From Bicyclus anynana (Eukaryota; Arthropoda; Insecta; Lepidoptera; Nymphalidae): a stretch of 64,000 bases of DNA. Below are positions 46,011-56,709 of this stretch, piece after piece; within the stretch, counting starts at the first letter, position 1, and every line of letters starts with the position of its first letter. The notes beneath the pieces were generated by a model that made no database searches, was not told where the DNA came from, and saw only the letters and a list, made by a program, of their open reading frames with translations. Location: NCBI RefSeq assembly GCF_947172395.1, contig NC_069095.1:124001-188000 (forward strand), given 5' to 3'. Both the position numbers and the translations under genes were made by a program.

Positions 46011-46321
46011 GAGCCGTGATATGATAGCCCAGTGGATATGACCTCTGCCTCCGATTTCGGAGGGTGTGGGTTCGAATCCGGTCCGGGGCATGCACCTCCA
46101 ACTTTTCAGTTGTGTGCATTTTAAGAAATTAAATATCACGTGTCTCAATCGGTGAAGGAAAACATCGTGAGGAAACCTGCATACCAGAGAATATCTTAAT
46201 TCTCTGCGTGTGTGAAGTCTGCCAATCCGCGTTGGGCCAGCGTGGTGGACTATTGGCCTAACCCCTCTCATTCTGAGAGGAGACTTGAGCTCAGCAGTGA
46301 GCCTTATATGGGTATATGGGT
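46011..46321 (+). mobile_element. S1-family tRNA-headed SINE, complete reference copy
   Basis: The A box TAGCCCAGTGG (46025-46035) and B box GGTTCGAATCC (46069-46079) are both perfect matches to the polymerase III consensus. The body includes GGGGCATGCACCTCCAAC, CACGTGTCTCAATCGG, AACATCGTGAGGAAACC and CAGCAGTGAGCC. A small duplication (GATATGATAG) lies in the head. Confidence 0.9.
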
Positions 46322-46510
46322 AACGATTGGTAGATCTTTCTTCGCCAGTAAGTAACAAAGAATGTTTGTCGCCGTCTGCAGCACCGTAAAGTATTAAGTA
46401 TGATTTATTTGAATATACTTAGGTGTACATACTTACTTGATTTAGTAAGCTTACAAAACAATGCATCAATCAGTCGAATTGTATTCAGGTATTGTGATAC
46501 CTGTTTTTCT

Positions 46511-46844
46511 ATTGGATAGAAGCAGGCGTTACTTTGCGGAAGTTCATCATGATTATATAATGATTTATTTATTTTGCTATTATCCGCGAAAAGTCGACGA
46601 ACCCATGCGACAACGTCACCCAGGTCCGACAAAATACTCTCTACGTACGTTTCACCCCGAAACCGGAGCATCCTCAGGAGATGTTGACTCTACAACGTGC
46701 AATTGCACGTTGTAGAGTATACAGTAGTAGTAGTATACAGTACATGAGTAGAGTAGAGAGTATTTTGCCGGACCTGGGTGACGTTGTCGCATGGGTTCGT
46801 CGACTTTTCGCGGATGATAGCAAAATAAATAAATCATTATATAA
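46511..46844 (+). mobile_element. foldback element with hammerhead-like motif, copy 2 (inverted dimer)
   Basis: It is flanked by the 11-bp direct repeat CCTGTTTTTCT (46500-46510 and 46845-46855). It has a tail (46511-46552), an 89-base left arm (46553-46641) and an 89-base right arm (46756-46844) that are complementary with two mismatches. Between them lie the antisense hammerhead motif, a perfect 30-base palindrome centred on CAATTG (about 46688-46717), and a GTAGTAGTA/TATACAG spacer. Orientation is given by analogy with copy 1, whose tail lies on the minus-strand left. Confidence 0.65.
46635..46686 (-). ncRNA. candidate type-I hammerhead ribozyme, copy 2
   Basis: This is the same core as copy 1 with identical sequence: CTGAGGA (46671-46677), 17-base hairpin (46654-46670), GAAAC (46649-46653), ACGTACGTA, and the predicted cut between 46642 and 46641. 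The exact preservation in both copies means they are either young or selected. Confidence 0.5.
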
Positions 46845-47037
46845 CCTGTTTTTCTCTTTTCAGTTCACTACTTTTAAGCAACGGGGTTTTGTGTTTTTAC
46901 TAATGTTTTCTTGATGTGTCCTATTTTGTTACTACAAAAGTTTTGTCTTACTAAGAATATTAAGTATTCATTTGAAGTAATAAATCTACATAAATATATC
47001 AACCTATACATAAAATACTTGTAGTAAAATGTATGTA

Positions 47038-47225
47038 CCGACAAAGACGTACCACCAAGCGATTTAGCGTTCCGGTACGACGTCGTGTAGAAACCGAAAG
47101 GAGTGTGGATTTTCATCCTCCTCCTAACAAGTTAGCCCGTTTCCATCTTAGACTGCATCATCACTTACCATCAGGTGAGATTGTAGTCAAGGGCTAACTT
47201 CTAAAGAATAAAATAAATAAATAAA
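47038..47225 (+). mobile_element. S2-family SINE, 5'-truncated
   Basis: From ACCGACAAAGACGTACCACC to the GTAGTCAAGGGCTAACTT end with an AAAGAATAAAATAAATAAAT tail. The body is close to the reference copy, so it is fairly recent. Confidence 0.85.
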
Positions 47226-47527
47226 TACCTACAGAAATATTTATGTTGGTTTATTATACTTCGTCATCATTGTCGTGAATGAATTTTAAAAACTGTACAC
47301 CTCAATGACACCATAAATTGATGAGTCATGAAACAGCTGTATGGAGATATATTGCTCCATTTACTACATTTTGAATTATGTGACGGTTTGACAACGTTTT
47401 CATATTTTTTTCCGGTAAAAATTTGCATGTTAATCTAGGTAGGTTTTCCTTTTTATTTTAAATTTTACTAAAATCCTGTACAATACAGAGGATTTCCATG
47501 AAATGCATATAGGATAATTACTAGCTT

Positions 47528-47720
47528 GCTGCTGGGCTATTATTTAACAATGTCTTGTATAACTCGCAAGTTCGACGTTCGAACTTGCCTCTATATATCT
47601 CTTTTTTTGATTTTTTTTTTATAAATTTATTCCTATAGCATCGTGTTAGACAAAGAGAAATAGAGGTGGATACGAAACTCGCACTTGATATACAAAACAT
47701 CGTTACAGTCCTGCTATACT
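47528..47720. mobile_element. inverted-repeat element (M2 family)
   Basis: The ends GCTGGGCTATTATTTAACAA and, inverted, AGTATAGCAGGACTGTAACG are imperfect complements. GCATCGTGTTAGACAAAGAG is the family centre, here reversed relative to 8143-8308. Confidence 0.7.
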
Positions 47721-47731
47721 TAAGAGCGCGC

Positions 47732-48400
47732 AGCGCGTTGGTACGATATGGATAAAATTCGAAGCGCAAACGAGACGCCGAATTATGACTTTCACGTGAG
47801 TGAAAAGCATGGAGCGATTGACGCGCGACGCAAATTTTATGACGTGAGCGCCAAAACCATTTTTACCTAATTGCAAGTAAATTAAACAACATAACGAAAA
47901 ACAAAATGGCCATGTTCAAGATATACCTACCTAATTTTCTATACAAAACAAAAATTTTTACACCTGCCAACTTTGGACAAAGTCCAAGTGTAGTTTCTAC
48001 ATTTATAAAGTTAATTTTGTCTACCGTTGGATTTGCTTAGATACCTACTACTGCAATGCTGTGCCACGTATCTATGCGGAATCAGGAATGCCTGCGTTTT
48101 GCTGTTATCAGGACACGTGCAGTGTTCACCCTCTTTTGCGAGTAAATCAGTGCTTTACAAAAACACGTATAAGCGGTATGCACTTAAGAGCGCTCAGCAC
48201 GTCGGTACGATATGGATGAAATTCGAAGCGCAAGCGAGACGCCGAATTATGACTTGAATTCACGTGAATGAAAAGCACGGAGCAAAACCATTTTTTTTAA
48301 TCCTAACCAACCTAATTGCAAGTAAATTAAACAACATAACGAAAAACAAAATGGCCATGTTCAAGATATATACCTAATTTTCTATACAAAACAAAAATTT
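47732..48400 (+). repeat. direct duplication (about 220 bp, period 453)
   Basis: 47732-47957 and 48185-48400 share AAGAGCGC-CAGC, GGTACGATATGGAT, ATTCGAAGCGCAA-CGAGACG, CCGAATTATGACTT and then 70 nearly identical bases (AATTGCAAGTAAATTAAACA onward). A 227-base spacer with no match lies between. Confidence 0.8.
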
Positions 48401-48449
48401 AAGAAAATAAGTTTGCTTTTCCTGAGATTGAAAGCAAAATGTGAGCAAA

Positions 48450-48751
48450 ACTTTTTTAACCGACTTCCAAAAAGGAGGAGGTTCTACGTTCGGCTGTATG
48501 TATGTTTTTTTTTTTTTTTTTTTTTTTTTTATGTATGTCCAGCGATAATTCCGTCAATTATGGACCGATTTTAAAAATTCTTTTTTTGTTTTGAAGGGTT
48601 TACTTCCAGGGTGGTCCCATTTTTTTCATGTCAGGATCTGATGGTGGCATCCTGGAGAAATTGAGGAGAACTTTCGAAAGTTGTAGAGACGGCTAGTGCG
48701 TTTGTTAGTGTTTCCATAAGGTATTTTAAACCACTACAACTTTATGAAGGT
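48450..48751 (+). repeat. left end of the tandem-array element
   Basis: AACCGACTTCCAAAAAGGAG, GTTCGGCTGTATGTATG, a T run of about 25 (48507-48531), TATGTATGTCCAGCG, ATTATGGACCGATTTT and GGTTTACTTCCAGGGTGG precede the array. The order recalls widespread lepidopteran repeats, from memory only. Confidence 0.5.
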
Positions 48752-49406
48752 TTGGAGTTGGTCTGATGATGGAGCCGAAACAGAGACGATGGAACTCGTC
48801 AACGATTTACAGCAGTCACCTTTTGTTTGGGCTTGATTAATTTGTATTGATGAGTACTTTCCACCTGTATGGGTTGTGACTGTATTAAGGGTCTGGTGAT
48901 GAAGACGAGGGACAGTGAAGAGAACTCCTCGACGGTTCACAGTAGCTACCTCGTGTTTGGACTTGATAAATTTGTATTGATGAGAACTTTCCACCTAGAT
49001 GGATTGTGACTGTATTAAGGGTCTGGTGATGAAGACGATGGACAGTGAAGAGAACTCCTCGACGGTTCACAGTAGCTACCTTGTGTTTGGACTTGATAAA
49101 TTTGTGTTGATGAGAACTTTCCACCTAGATGGATTGTGACTGTATTAAGGGTCTGATGATGAAGACGAGGGACAGTGAAGAGAACTCCTCGACGGTTCAC
49201 AGTAGCTACCTTGTGTTTGGACTTGATAAATTTGTATTGATGAGAACTTTCCACCTAGATGGATTGTGACTGTATTAAGGGTCTGGTGATGAAGACGAAG
49301 CACAGTGAAGAGAACTCCTCGACGGCTCACAGTAGCTACCTTGGGTTTGGACTTGATAATTTTGTATTGATAAGAACTTTCCACTTAGATAGGTTGTGAC
49401 TGTACA
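48752..49406 (+). repeat. 130-bp tandem array, five units
   Basis: Units start at 48752 (137 bp, diverged), 48889, 49019, 49149 and 49279 (last about 128 bp). The unit contains GGGTCTGGTGATGAAGACGA, GAAGAGAACTCCTCGACGG, TTCACAGTAGCTACC, TTTGGACTTGATAAATTTGT and CCACCTAGATGGATTGTGAC. The middle three units differ at only a few bases. Minus-strand frames of 79 codons recur in each unit because the same DNA is repeated, not because of a gene. Confidence 0.92.
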
Positions 49407-49458
49407 CACGCAGTAGGTATGCTAACACTAAAAATAAAAAAATAAAAATTTTAATTAA

Positions 49459-49660
49459 AAAAATTCAACCGACTTCCAAGTCAAAAAATAACTAACTAAA
49501 AAGCAAAAAATAACATTTTACCTATGTGCTACCTTCTGATCAGTTTGAAGGCGGTGCCAAGCCAGTGATGTTTTAATTAAACACCATTTAACTACAAAAT
49601 TTCTGTGGTTCTTTCAGAAACAGCTTTAATTAAAATTTTAATTAAAATTTTTTCAATTTT
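49459..49660 (+). repeat. right end of the tandem-array element
   Basis: AAAAAATTCAACCGACTTCC, CTAAAAAGCAAAAAATAACA and CTGATCAGTTTGAAGGCGG match 23484-23635 in order. AATTAAAATTTTAATTAAAA palindromes close the stretch. Confidence 0.65.
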
Positions 49661-49699
49661 TCAAAAAAATGAACTATCGAGAAAAGTTTCACAAATTGT

Positions 49700-50210
49700 G
49701 TATTTTGTATAGTCATAACGAAGCTAACACTTTGAAATAACATTTACCAAAATATCAGGCTCCTAACTTTTCCAAAATCTGAAATCCAGAACCATTTGTA
49801 ACCACCAAATTACATATTGCACACTCTTAATAAAACAACCGAACTTCTTTGTTCTTCCTCACCTCTGTCACATGCGATGCCATATCCATACCTAATAATG
49901 TTATTAATATTTTTAATGCCATTTAAAAGTCTGTCTGTCAGTTACTTTTTCATGTATAAACCACTAAACTGCTTTAATAAATTGAACCTTGCAGCACAGC
50001 AAAGGCTACTTTTTGTATCGGAAAAATGCATGGTTTCCGCGGATTTATATTAAGCAGAATTAACGCGAACGGAGTCGTGGGCGTTCGCTAGTTCATAACA
50101 ATATTAATTTAATAGAATATGAGTTAGAAGTTAGATACACTCCTAGATTGTTTAATAGAATGTAATTATGAAGTTAGATATAGATTTTGTTATAGAATAA
50201 TATGTTAGTA
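49700..50210. other. no recognised feature
   Basis: AT-rich; the last part (50005-50096; GCATGGTTTCCGCGG, GGAGTCGTGGGCGTTCGCTAG) resembles a minus-oriented family A head. Confidence 0.4.
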
Positions 50211-50214
50211 TGGT

Positions 50215-50305
50215 CTCGGTCTATTGGCCTAACCCCTTTCATTCTGAGAGGAGACTCGAGCTCAGCAGTGAGCCAAATATGTGTTGATAATGATGATGAT
50301 GATGT
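50215..50305 (+). mobile_element. S1 SINE 3' end with (GAT)n tail
   Basis: GGTCTATTGGCCTAACCCC, CATTCTGAGAGGAGACTCG, AGCAGTGAGCC and an ATGATGATGATGATG tail are present, with nothing upstream. Confidence 0.8.
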
Positions 50306-50778
50306 CTCGGTCAGCATGTCTCCGTAATTTTGACGAATTTAATTTCAATTCAATCGGGTGATATAAATCGGAACCTTATCGGGTTTTGCGGTCCCGGCTC
50401 TATTTGGGTACGTACGCAAACGTAGCTGTATATTGTCGACGTGGGTCTAGATTGATTTGACATGTAAATTGTAGGGTAAATTCATCAGGTTTAACAGTAT
50501 TAACGATTTAACGGTGATTCGAAATTGATTTGGGTCTCAGATCTGGTTACATTAATTTGCGTTGAGGTTAGAGAGCTTTTACTATAACTTTAAGGGAATA
50601 CGATTGGTTTAGTTGGCATGGCTTGAGATAAGGTCATGCTTATGCTTGATAATAATTGCTTACCCTTACGTTAAAGTAACCTTTAAGTAAATTTTGGCTT
50701 ATTTATTTAAACTCCAAGATTTCTTTTTCCTGAATATTGTTACAGAAGTCGTCATGGAAACTTTTTCATGACACCATT

Positions 50779-51393
50779 AGCCCACATTCGCACGAGAGTT
50801 TTTTAACGGACGTTAAAAAAGCGTTCAAATACAATGTATATGTGTATATGTCGCTGAGTGAGTTATTTGATCGGTTAGCTAAATCTACGTTAATTATTGT
50901 GATAATATTAGAATCAGGTTTTCATGTAATTACGATTTAATTATTTACTGTCTAAATAAATAAGACTGTAAAAGGTTGATCACGTGATGGTATCAGCGGG
51001 TAGAACTGTAGTAGTAAGTTAAATGATCGATTCGGTGATGATTGATAGTGTTACTTTGTGTATCTGCCATCCTTGACAGATAAAGCTTAGAACCTGCTCT
51101 TAGACTACAGCTTCTCCGTTATTAGAAGTAGTATACATTCCCAAGTATATGTTCACACGGCAGCGTTTTTAAAAACACGAATGGCATTTGACATTTGCAC
51201 GAGAGTTTTTTAAACGGACGTTTAAAAATCGTTCAAATAGAGTAAGGTAAAATTATAGGTCTATTTCCACTGCTCGATATACGCGTCGTGTTATAAAAAC
51301 TTTGTCGTGTAAACATATATTTGGGAATGCATTTGTTGTATTTGAACGCTTTTTTAGTATCCGTTAAAAAAGTCTCGTGCGAATGAGGGCTAA
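50779..51393 (+). mobile_element. composite of M1 foldback copies
   Basis: It has a left end only (50779-50838; CACATTCGCACGAGAGTTTT, ACGTTAAAAAAGCG), then an inverted central piece (51132-51180; CATTCCCAAGTATATG, GCAGCGTTTTTAAAAACACG), then a full-length M1 copy (51190-51393) ending CTCGTGCGAATGAGGGCT. The arrangement suggests one old copy broken by later events plus a second insertion. Confidence 0.65.
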
Positions 51394-51673
51394 GACATAG
51401 GTATATCATTAAGATACCGAAATAATGAGTATACAATGCAAGCAAAACAGGGAAGTTTACTCACTTCAAAGAGTTGTTTGTGTATGTAATGAGCAACGTT
51501 TGCATGTCAGGAAAATGAGGAATAACAGGACGTCTTTAAGAATTATAAACAATAATATTTACTACTATACTACAACAATATAGCTACTATACAGCTACTA
51601 TACTATTTATGGATACGAGGAAAAAAATCACAAAAGTCATCATCATCATATCAACCGATAGATGTACACTACT

Positions 51674-51994
51674 TTTTTTATTTTTTAATTTTTATTCTTT
51701 ACAAGTTAGCCCTTGACTACATTGTCAGCTGATGGTAAGTGATGATGCAGTCTAAGATGGAAGCGGGCTAACTTGTTAGAAGGAGGATGAAAATCCACAC
51801 CCCTTTTCGGTTTCTACACGACATCGTACCTTAAATCGCTTGGCGGTACGTCTTTGTCGGTAGGGTGGTAACTAGCCACGGGCACGGCCACCAGCTAGAC
51901 CTGGATCAATTAAGAAAATCTCAATCCGCCCAGCCGGGGATCGAACCCAGGCCCTCTGTAAATCCACCACGCATACCACTGTGCCACGGAGGCC
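51674..51994 (-). mobile_element. S2-family tRNA-headed SINE, complete
   Basis: On the minus strand GGCCTCCGTGGCACAGTGG (A box, one change), GGTTCGATCC (B box), and the whole body to GCCCTTGACTAC complement and the A-rich tail are present. A short loss removes the GCGTTCCG block. Confidence 0.88.
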
Positions 51995-51999
51995 GTCAA

Positions 52000-52172
52000 A
52001 AAACTACTACAGGACATAGGTCTTTTGTAGGGACTTCCAAACATCACGATACTGAGCCGCCTGCATCCAGCGAATCCCTGCGACACGCTTGATGTCGTTA
52101 GTCCATCTGGTGGGGGGTCGACCAACACTGCGCTTTGTAGTGCGGGGTCGCCATTTCAGCACCTTGGAACCT
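52000..52172 (-). pseudogene. RTE-type LINE 3' end fragment
   Basis: On the minus strand the frame reads LVDPPPDGLTT in one phase and GRPPTRWTNDIKRVAGIRWM-AAQYRDVWKSLQKTYVL-like in another, the C-terminus of RTE reverse transcriptases. The copy is 5'-truncated. It follows an S2 SINE of the same orientation. Confidence 0.7.
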
Positions 52173-52199
52173 CACAAACAGCTCTTACAAAAGTAGGAT

Positions 52200-54040
52200 A
52201 AGTATAATATCATAAAATTACAAAGAAAACTATAACAGCTAAGTACCAGTAGCCATTTAAAGAGCAACTTAAGTCGACCCACTTAAAAAACGTAATTAGA
52301 AATCGAAAATTGCATACTAATTCCGTTGTTAATTAAAAAGATAAACCTATCAAAGAGATAACTCAGTATCTGTTAAAACTAGAAAGCTGCAATTTGGTAT
52401 GGGTTTGTATATTAATTACGTCCATAAGCCAATATATAGTGTCTTTTTCCATTAGGCAAATCATTCCCTCTGTGTCTTCATTAATAAGAGGGATTTTGAA
52501 AAATAAATTATACATAGGTTTGTGAATTTTCGGGAAAAGTCTGGATTGAAAGCTAAGCTTGTGATAAATATTTAACTTCCCAAGTTTCTGAAGAAAAGAA
52601 GAATAAAAATGGAAAAGTTTCCTTATTTATAACGCCTTTGACACTCGAAAATAGCGTCGCCACTCTGGTAACAACGCGGAAGTTCCTCGAAACTTGTACT
52701 CAGAAAAAACTGTAAAAAGAAATATTTTTGCCAATAAAACTTAAGCTTTATGTTCTACGACACAAGGCATTTATTTCAACAACGTATTCAATGATAGTCA
52801 AATATTATTACGGAGCCAAAATGATCGATCAATCATTATAAAAGTTTCAGCCGTGGTTTGTTTTAACACTTATAATGTATTAAGTGGATTAAAAAAAAAT
52901 TAAGAAATGTCCTAATTAAATTAAAATAAAGAATAAAAAAAATCAAAATAATTAAGAATACAATGAATTTAGTACAGCACTTAACAAAACGTAACATCTT
53001 CATCTAACCGTCGTTAATAATAAAATAAAAAAAACAGTTTCATACCTCCCATTAGTTTCTTTTTTTTTTCTAATACTTTATTATTATTATACTTGTTACA
53101 TAGTAACTTATTCGTACTAAGTATATTATTTATGAATACATTTATAGAAAAAATTGTTTTATTATAGGGTTCCGTCACCATGTTTGAGAACCGCTGTTCT
53201 AGGTGTTGGTCGAAGTTTTTCGCTTTATACCCATTGACTGAAACAACTATCGGAACAATAAGAATTAACTAATAACTATTTGTAAAGCTAAGCAAAGTCC
53301 GTGTTTCATCTTAAAGTGCTGATTACAGTAAAAGGTTACAAAAGAAACCTTTGAATCTTATTGTGACCTCCGATAGCTTTGTTAGTAAATACGAATTGAT
53401 CCAATCATTGAAGTTGCGACAACTTCTTAATGAAACTGTTATCTTAAATGTTTGACTCCCAATTATCGTTTACAACACTAATTGGGTCTTTTAGACTCCT
53501 TGATTAGAGACCGAAGACCCGACAAATTGCTTTAATAAATAACTAAAGTAATTAGTTGAAGTCAATTTGGTTATGAACTCAATCTAAATGTAGATATATT
53601 ATTTATGTTCAAAGAAATAATTTTATATTAAAAAATAAGTAATTACGCAGTAATGGATTATGTCTGCGATACCCAGACATGCCTCTTTTATGAAGACAAT
53701 AAGTTTGTCCATAAATATGCTCTGTTCTCACTATCTCTCTATGTTCGCTGCTCCATATATATATGTATATATAATACAAGTCCTTTTAGCAAACTCGGAA
53801 GTGGATTACAAAAATAAGAAAACCAATGTCGAATAGAGGTCATTCTGAATATTTGTCAGGACAACTTAATTAACAAAACTGTAACCAAAACAAACCCTAA
53901 AATGAAAGTGAATACCTTGAGCGGTCCCAGAGGCTTGTGACTCCGGATGCAGGTTTAAGGGATCCCTTCCAACATTCCAACACTCACCATTCACTGCTCA
54001 AGCTATCCCAAGTAACCCATAAAGTTAAACAACAAGATAT
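52200..54040. other. repeat-poor AT-rich interval
   Basis: No gene seen. Near 53166-53196 GGGTTCCGTCACCATG and GTTTGAGAACCGCTG resemble the right terminus of a hAT element (inverted CAGCGGTTCTCAAAC), but its left end was not found. Confidence 0.4.
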
Positions 54041-54045
54041 GTGGA

Positions 54046-54212
54046 CGGCTCGAACGCCACGAAAATATTGAAGTCGACCGTACGGCGAGCACCTTATATC
54101 GTCATTCGTTCCCGCCCGGTCACTACCCCTCTCTTACTCCCTACTATTTACGGAAATAAGTCGCGCTACCTAGCGTCAGCACCAGCCAACACGAGATCGA
54201 CTGACGCAATAT
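54046..54212 (-). repeat. dispersed GC-rich repeat, copy 2 of an inverted pair
   Basis: The minus-strand sequence matches 41031-41185 (CGATCTCGTGTTGGCTGGTG, GCGCGACTTATTTCC, TAGTAGGGAGTAAGAGAGG, GACGATATAAGGTGCTCG) and extends further with GTGGCGTTCGAGCC. Confidence 0.7.
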
Positions 54213-54344
54213 CCGTTTCAGATTACTATTTCCTACAGTACATATTATGTAAGTATGGTAGCCGATTATGGAATTTGGACCGTGGCATGGTCCAGTGCTT
54301 GAAACCGGCACATAGTACGAATAACCGATTGGCGTTGGGGTCTC

Positions 54345-54560
54345 AAGGTGCTGGAACGGCGACCCCGCAATAGAAAGCGCAGTTGGTCGACCCCCCACCA
54401 GGTGGACTGACGACATCAAGCGAGTCGCTGGGATTCGCTGGATGCAGGCGGCTCGGCTCGGCTGGATCGTGATGTTTGGAAGTATCTACAAAAGGCTTAT
54501 GTCCTGCAGTGGACGTCCGTCGGCTGAAATGATGATGATGATGATGATGATGATAATGAT
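54345..54560 (+). pseudogene. RTE-type LINE 3' end with (GAT)n tail
   Basis: Pieces KVLERRPRNRKRS-, GRPPTRWTDDIKRVAGIRWMQAA and LDRDVWKYLQKAYVLQWTSVG can be read with shifts; the canonical end AGTGGACGTCC(G/A)TCGGCTGAAATGATGATG is intact. Note the duplicated GGCTCGGCTCGGCTGG. Confidence 0.75.
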
Positions 54561-55107
54561 GATGAGGCCTATTAGCCTTTATATTAGGTGTGTCTGACCA
54601 TGGTAGATCCATGATAATGTTCATTGTCATAATAATATAAGGGAAATGAAGTAATTACGACCTTTTTGCGTTGATAATGATATTTGGTTAACAAAGAGGG
54701 TCTGAATAGGATTCCTTGGGTCAAAATCAAAATCAAAAATTTAATCAAATAATTAAAACGCATATAATATTTCAGTAGAAATGTTTTAGTTCATGTAATT
54801 TGGTTAATTGAATATAAATTTGTTACATATAGATTGTTGTACATATAGAGAAAGGTTAAACCTTAAAACAACATATTGGCAAGCTCATGTTAATTCTGCG
54901 AACTTACACACGCCGGTATTGCAAGAGTTTTCCAATTAGTTAATTAACGAAATGTACCCGACCCTACCTTCACCGAAAATAGGGTTTCTAATATTAATCA
55001 TGTTACGTACAATTACGAAGTTTAAGAGGTTGTTGAATCGAAAGTTCGCGTTAACTTTCCATTTGTTTAAGTTGCCTTTGTTTGTAGTACGCGGGAAATA
55101 AAAGCTA

Positions 55108-55242
55108 GTGGTGGTAATCTGTGCTGGTGCTAAAATGCTATGTTGGACCTGGTGCTGGAATGTTGTGCTGACGCTGGAAGAAGATTAGTGTTGGAATGCT
55201 GTGCTGGTGCTGGAATGCTGTTTTGTTGTTGGTATATGTTGT
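55108..55242 (+). repeat. degenerate minisatellite
   Basis: The unit GTGCTGG(T/A)(G/A)CTGGAATGCT recurs with variation at about 12-33 base spacing. It ends where the family A element starts. Confidence 0.6.
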
Positions 55243-55243
55243 A

Positions 55244-55478
55244 ACTAGCGGACGCCCGCCCCTTCGTCCGCGTGGAATTTGGTTTTCACAAATCTGGCGG
55301 GAACCATGGATTTTTCCGGGATGACAAGTAGCCTATGCGTTAATTCAGAGTAAAATCCATTTCCATTCCAAATTTCAGCCAAATCGCTTCAGTAGCCGCA
55401 GTGCAAAGGTGAAACAAACATACACACTAACACACACACTTACACACTAACTTTCGCCTTTGTAATATTTGTGTGATG
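55244..55478 (+). repeat. family A repeat, complete
   Basis: ACTAGCGGACGCCCGCCCCT, TCGTCCGCGTGGAATTTGG, GGCGGGAACCATGGATTTTT, AGTAGCCTATGCGTTAATTC, CATTTCCATTCCAAATTTCAG, AAATCGCTTCAGTAGCC and CTTTCGCCTTTGTAATATTT define the full element. An ACACAC-rich block precedes its end. Confidence 0.75.
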
Positions 55479-55479
55479 G

Positions 55480-56450
55480 TAACAGAACGATGTTATATTG
55501 GTGTCCATGCAAATACTGTTCCATGTTATTTATGTTATCTGGATACTACGGCTGCACTCCACTTTCTATAACAGCTAGAACACATTACTCGTTTTATGGC
55601 ACGCGCTATAACAACGCGCGTTTTTAAGACCCACTATATATTCTTTACTATATTTTCTTGTGGGTTCAACTATATATTATTTAAGAATCTATAATTATAA
55701 TACGAAACTTTATAAATGATATAGATATACGATAGACTAAACGTAGGTCGTAATAAGTACAAAAGAATGTTTATATCGATTTAAAAACCATATGAATAAA
55801 ATTACAATATCATAATAGATGACTAAGTAAGTCAGTTACAAACCGAGTCGTTTTTGCATCGTGTTATACTCGTACCTTCCACATACAAACATATTAAAAT
55901 TAGACATGATACTAAGTATTGTTATTTTAAGGAAAAGTTCTCGTTCTATCTGCTACTCAAGTACTAATAAAGAATGTGCAGATTTTCTACTAAACTTTAG
56001 AGAAATTTCCGTCACTTAATTTAAATATAAAATCAATCGCACATTGTTGAGAAAATAAGCGTCAAAACGAGCGAAAAACGCCCAGTGTGTACTGGCTCTT
56101 ACTCGTATTTTCTCTACATTTTCTTTATAAACGGCTGTCTGAACCGATTACATATCACCCCCAAGCGGCACCGCTCAGCGATATTTCCAATATACACACG
56201 TCCGGTTCAGCGCACTGTAAACCAGACCACTGCATCTTCGAATGATATCTACTCGTATCTTTGGTATCTTCAGATATCTATCTACAGAACCACTTCATCT
56301 TCGAAATATATTTACTATACTTATATTTTTTAGGGTACTGAGTTTCGTTTAATGTTCTTTTTTCAAGTGAGTTTGTACGCACGCTTGATTAAGTTTCATC
56401 CATCTATATCAGTGGGGTGAAGTGGAAGGCGCTCGGCATAGCAGCCGAGG
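55480..56450. other. no recognised feature
   Basis: AT-rich sequence. One open frame (56085-56333) has no recognisable motif. Confidence 0.4.
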
Positions 56451-56456
56451 TCAACA

Positions 56457-56707
56457 TGCGAGCTAACTTGTTATGGGGAGGATAAAAATCCACACCACTT
56501 TGCGGTTTCTACACGACATCATACCGGAACGCTAATTTGCTTGGCGGTATGTCTTTGCCGGTCGGGTGGTAACTAGCCACGGCCAAAGCCTCCCACCAGC
56601 CAGACCTGGACCAATTAAGGAAACCTCAATCAGCGCAGCCGGGGATCGAACCCAGGACCTCCGTTTTGTAAATCCACCGCGCATACCACTGCCGCACGAA
56701 GGCCGTC
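56457..56707 (-). mobile_element. S2-family SINE, 3'-truncated
   Basis: On the minus strand the head (GGCCTTCGTGCGGCAGTGG, TGGGTTCGATCCCCGGCTG) and body to GTTAGCTCGCATG are present; the last 75 bases of the element are replaced by unrelated DNA. Confidence 0.85.
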
Positions 56708-56709
56708 AC

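Noticed and set aside
45873..46358. 161-residue minus-strand open frame
   Set aside because: It lies almost wholly on the complement of the complete S1 SINE, so it is a shadow of that element.
48734..49384. Series of similar 79-86 residue minus-strand proteins
   Set aside because: They are the same 130-bp tandem unit read again in each copy. The period is not divisible by three, and there is no start context or codon pattern of a gene.
48752..49406. CRISPR array
   Set aside because: Units are contiguous 130-bp repeats without spacers, in a eukaryotic setting with no cas genes.
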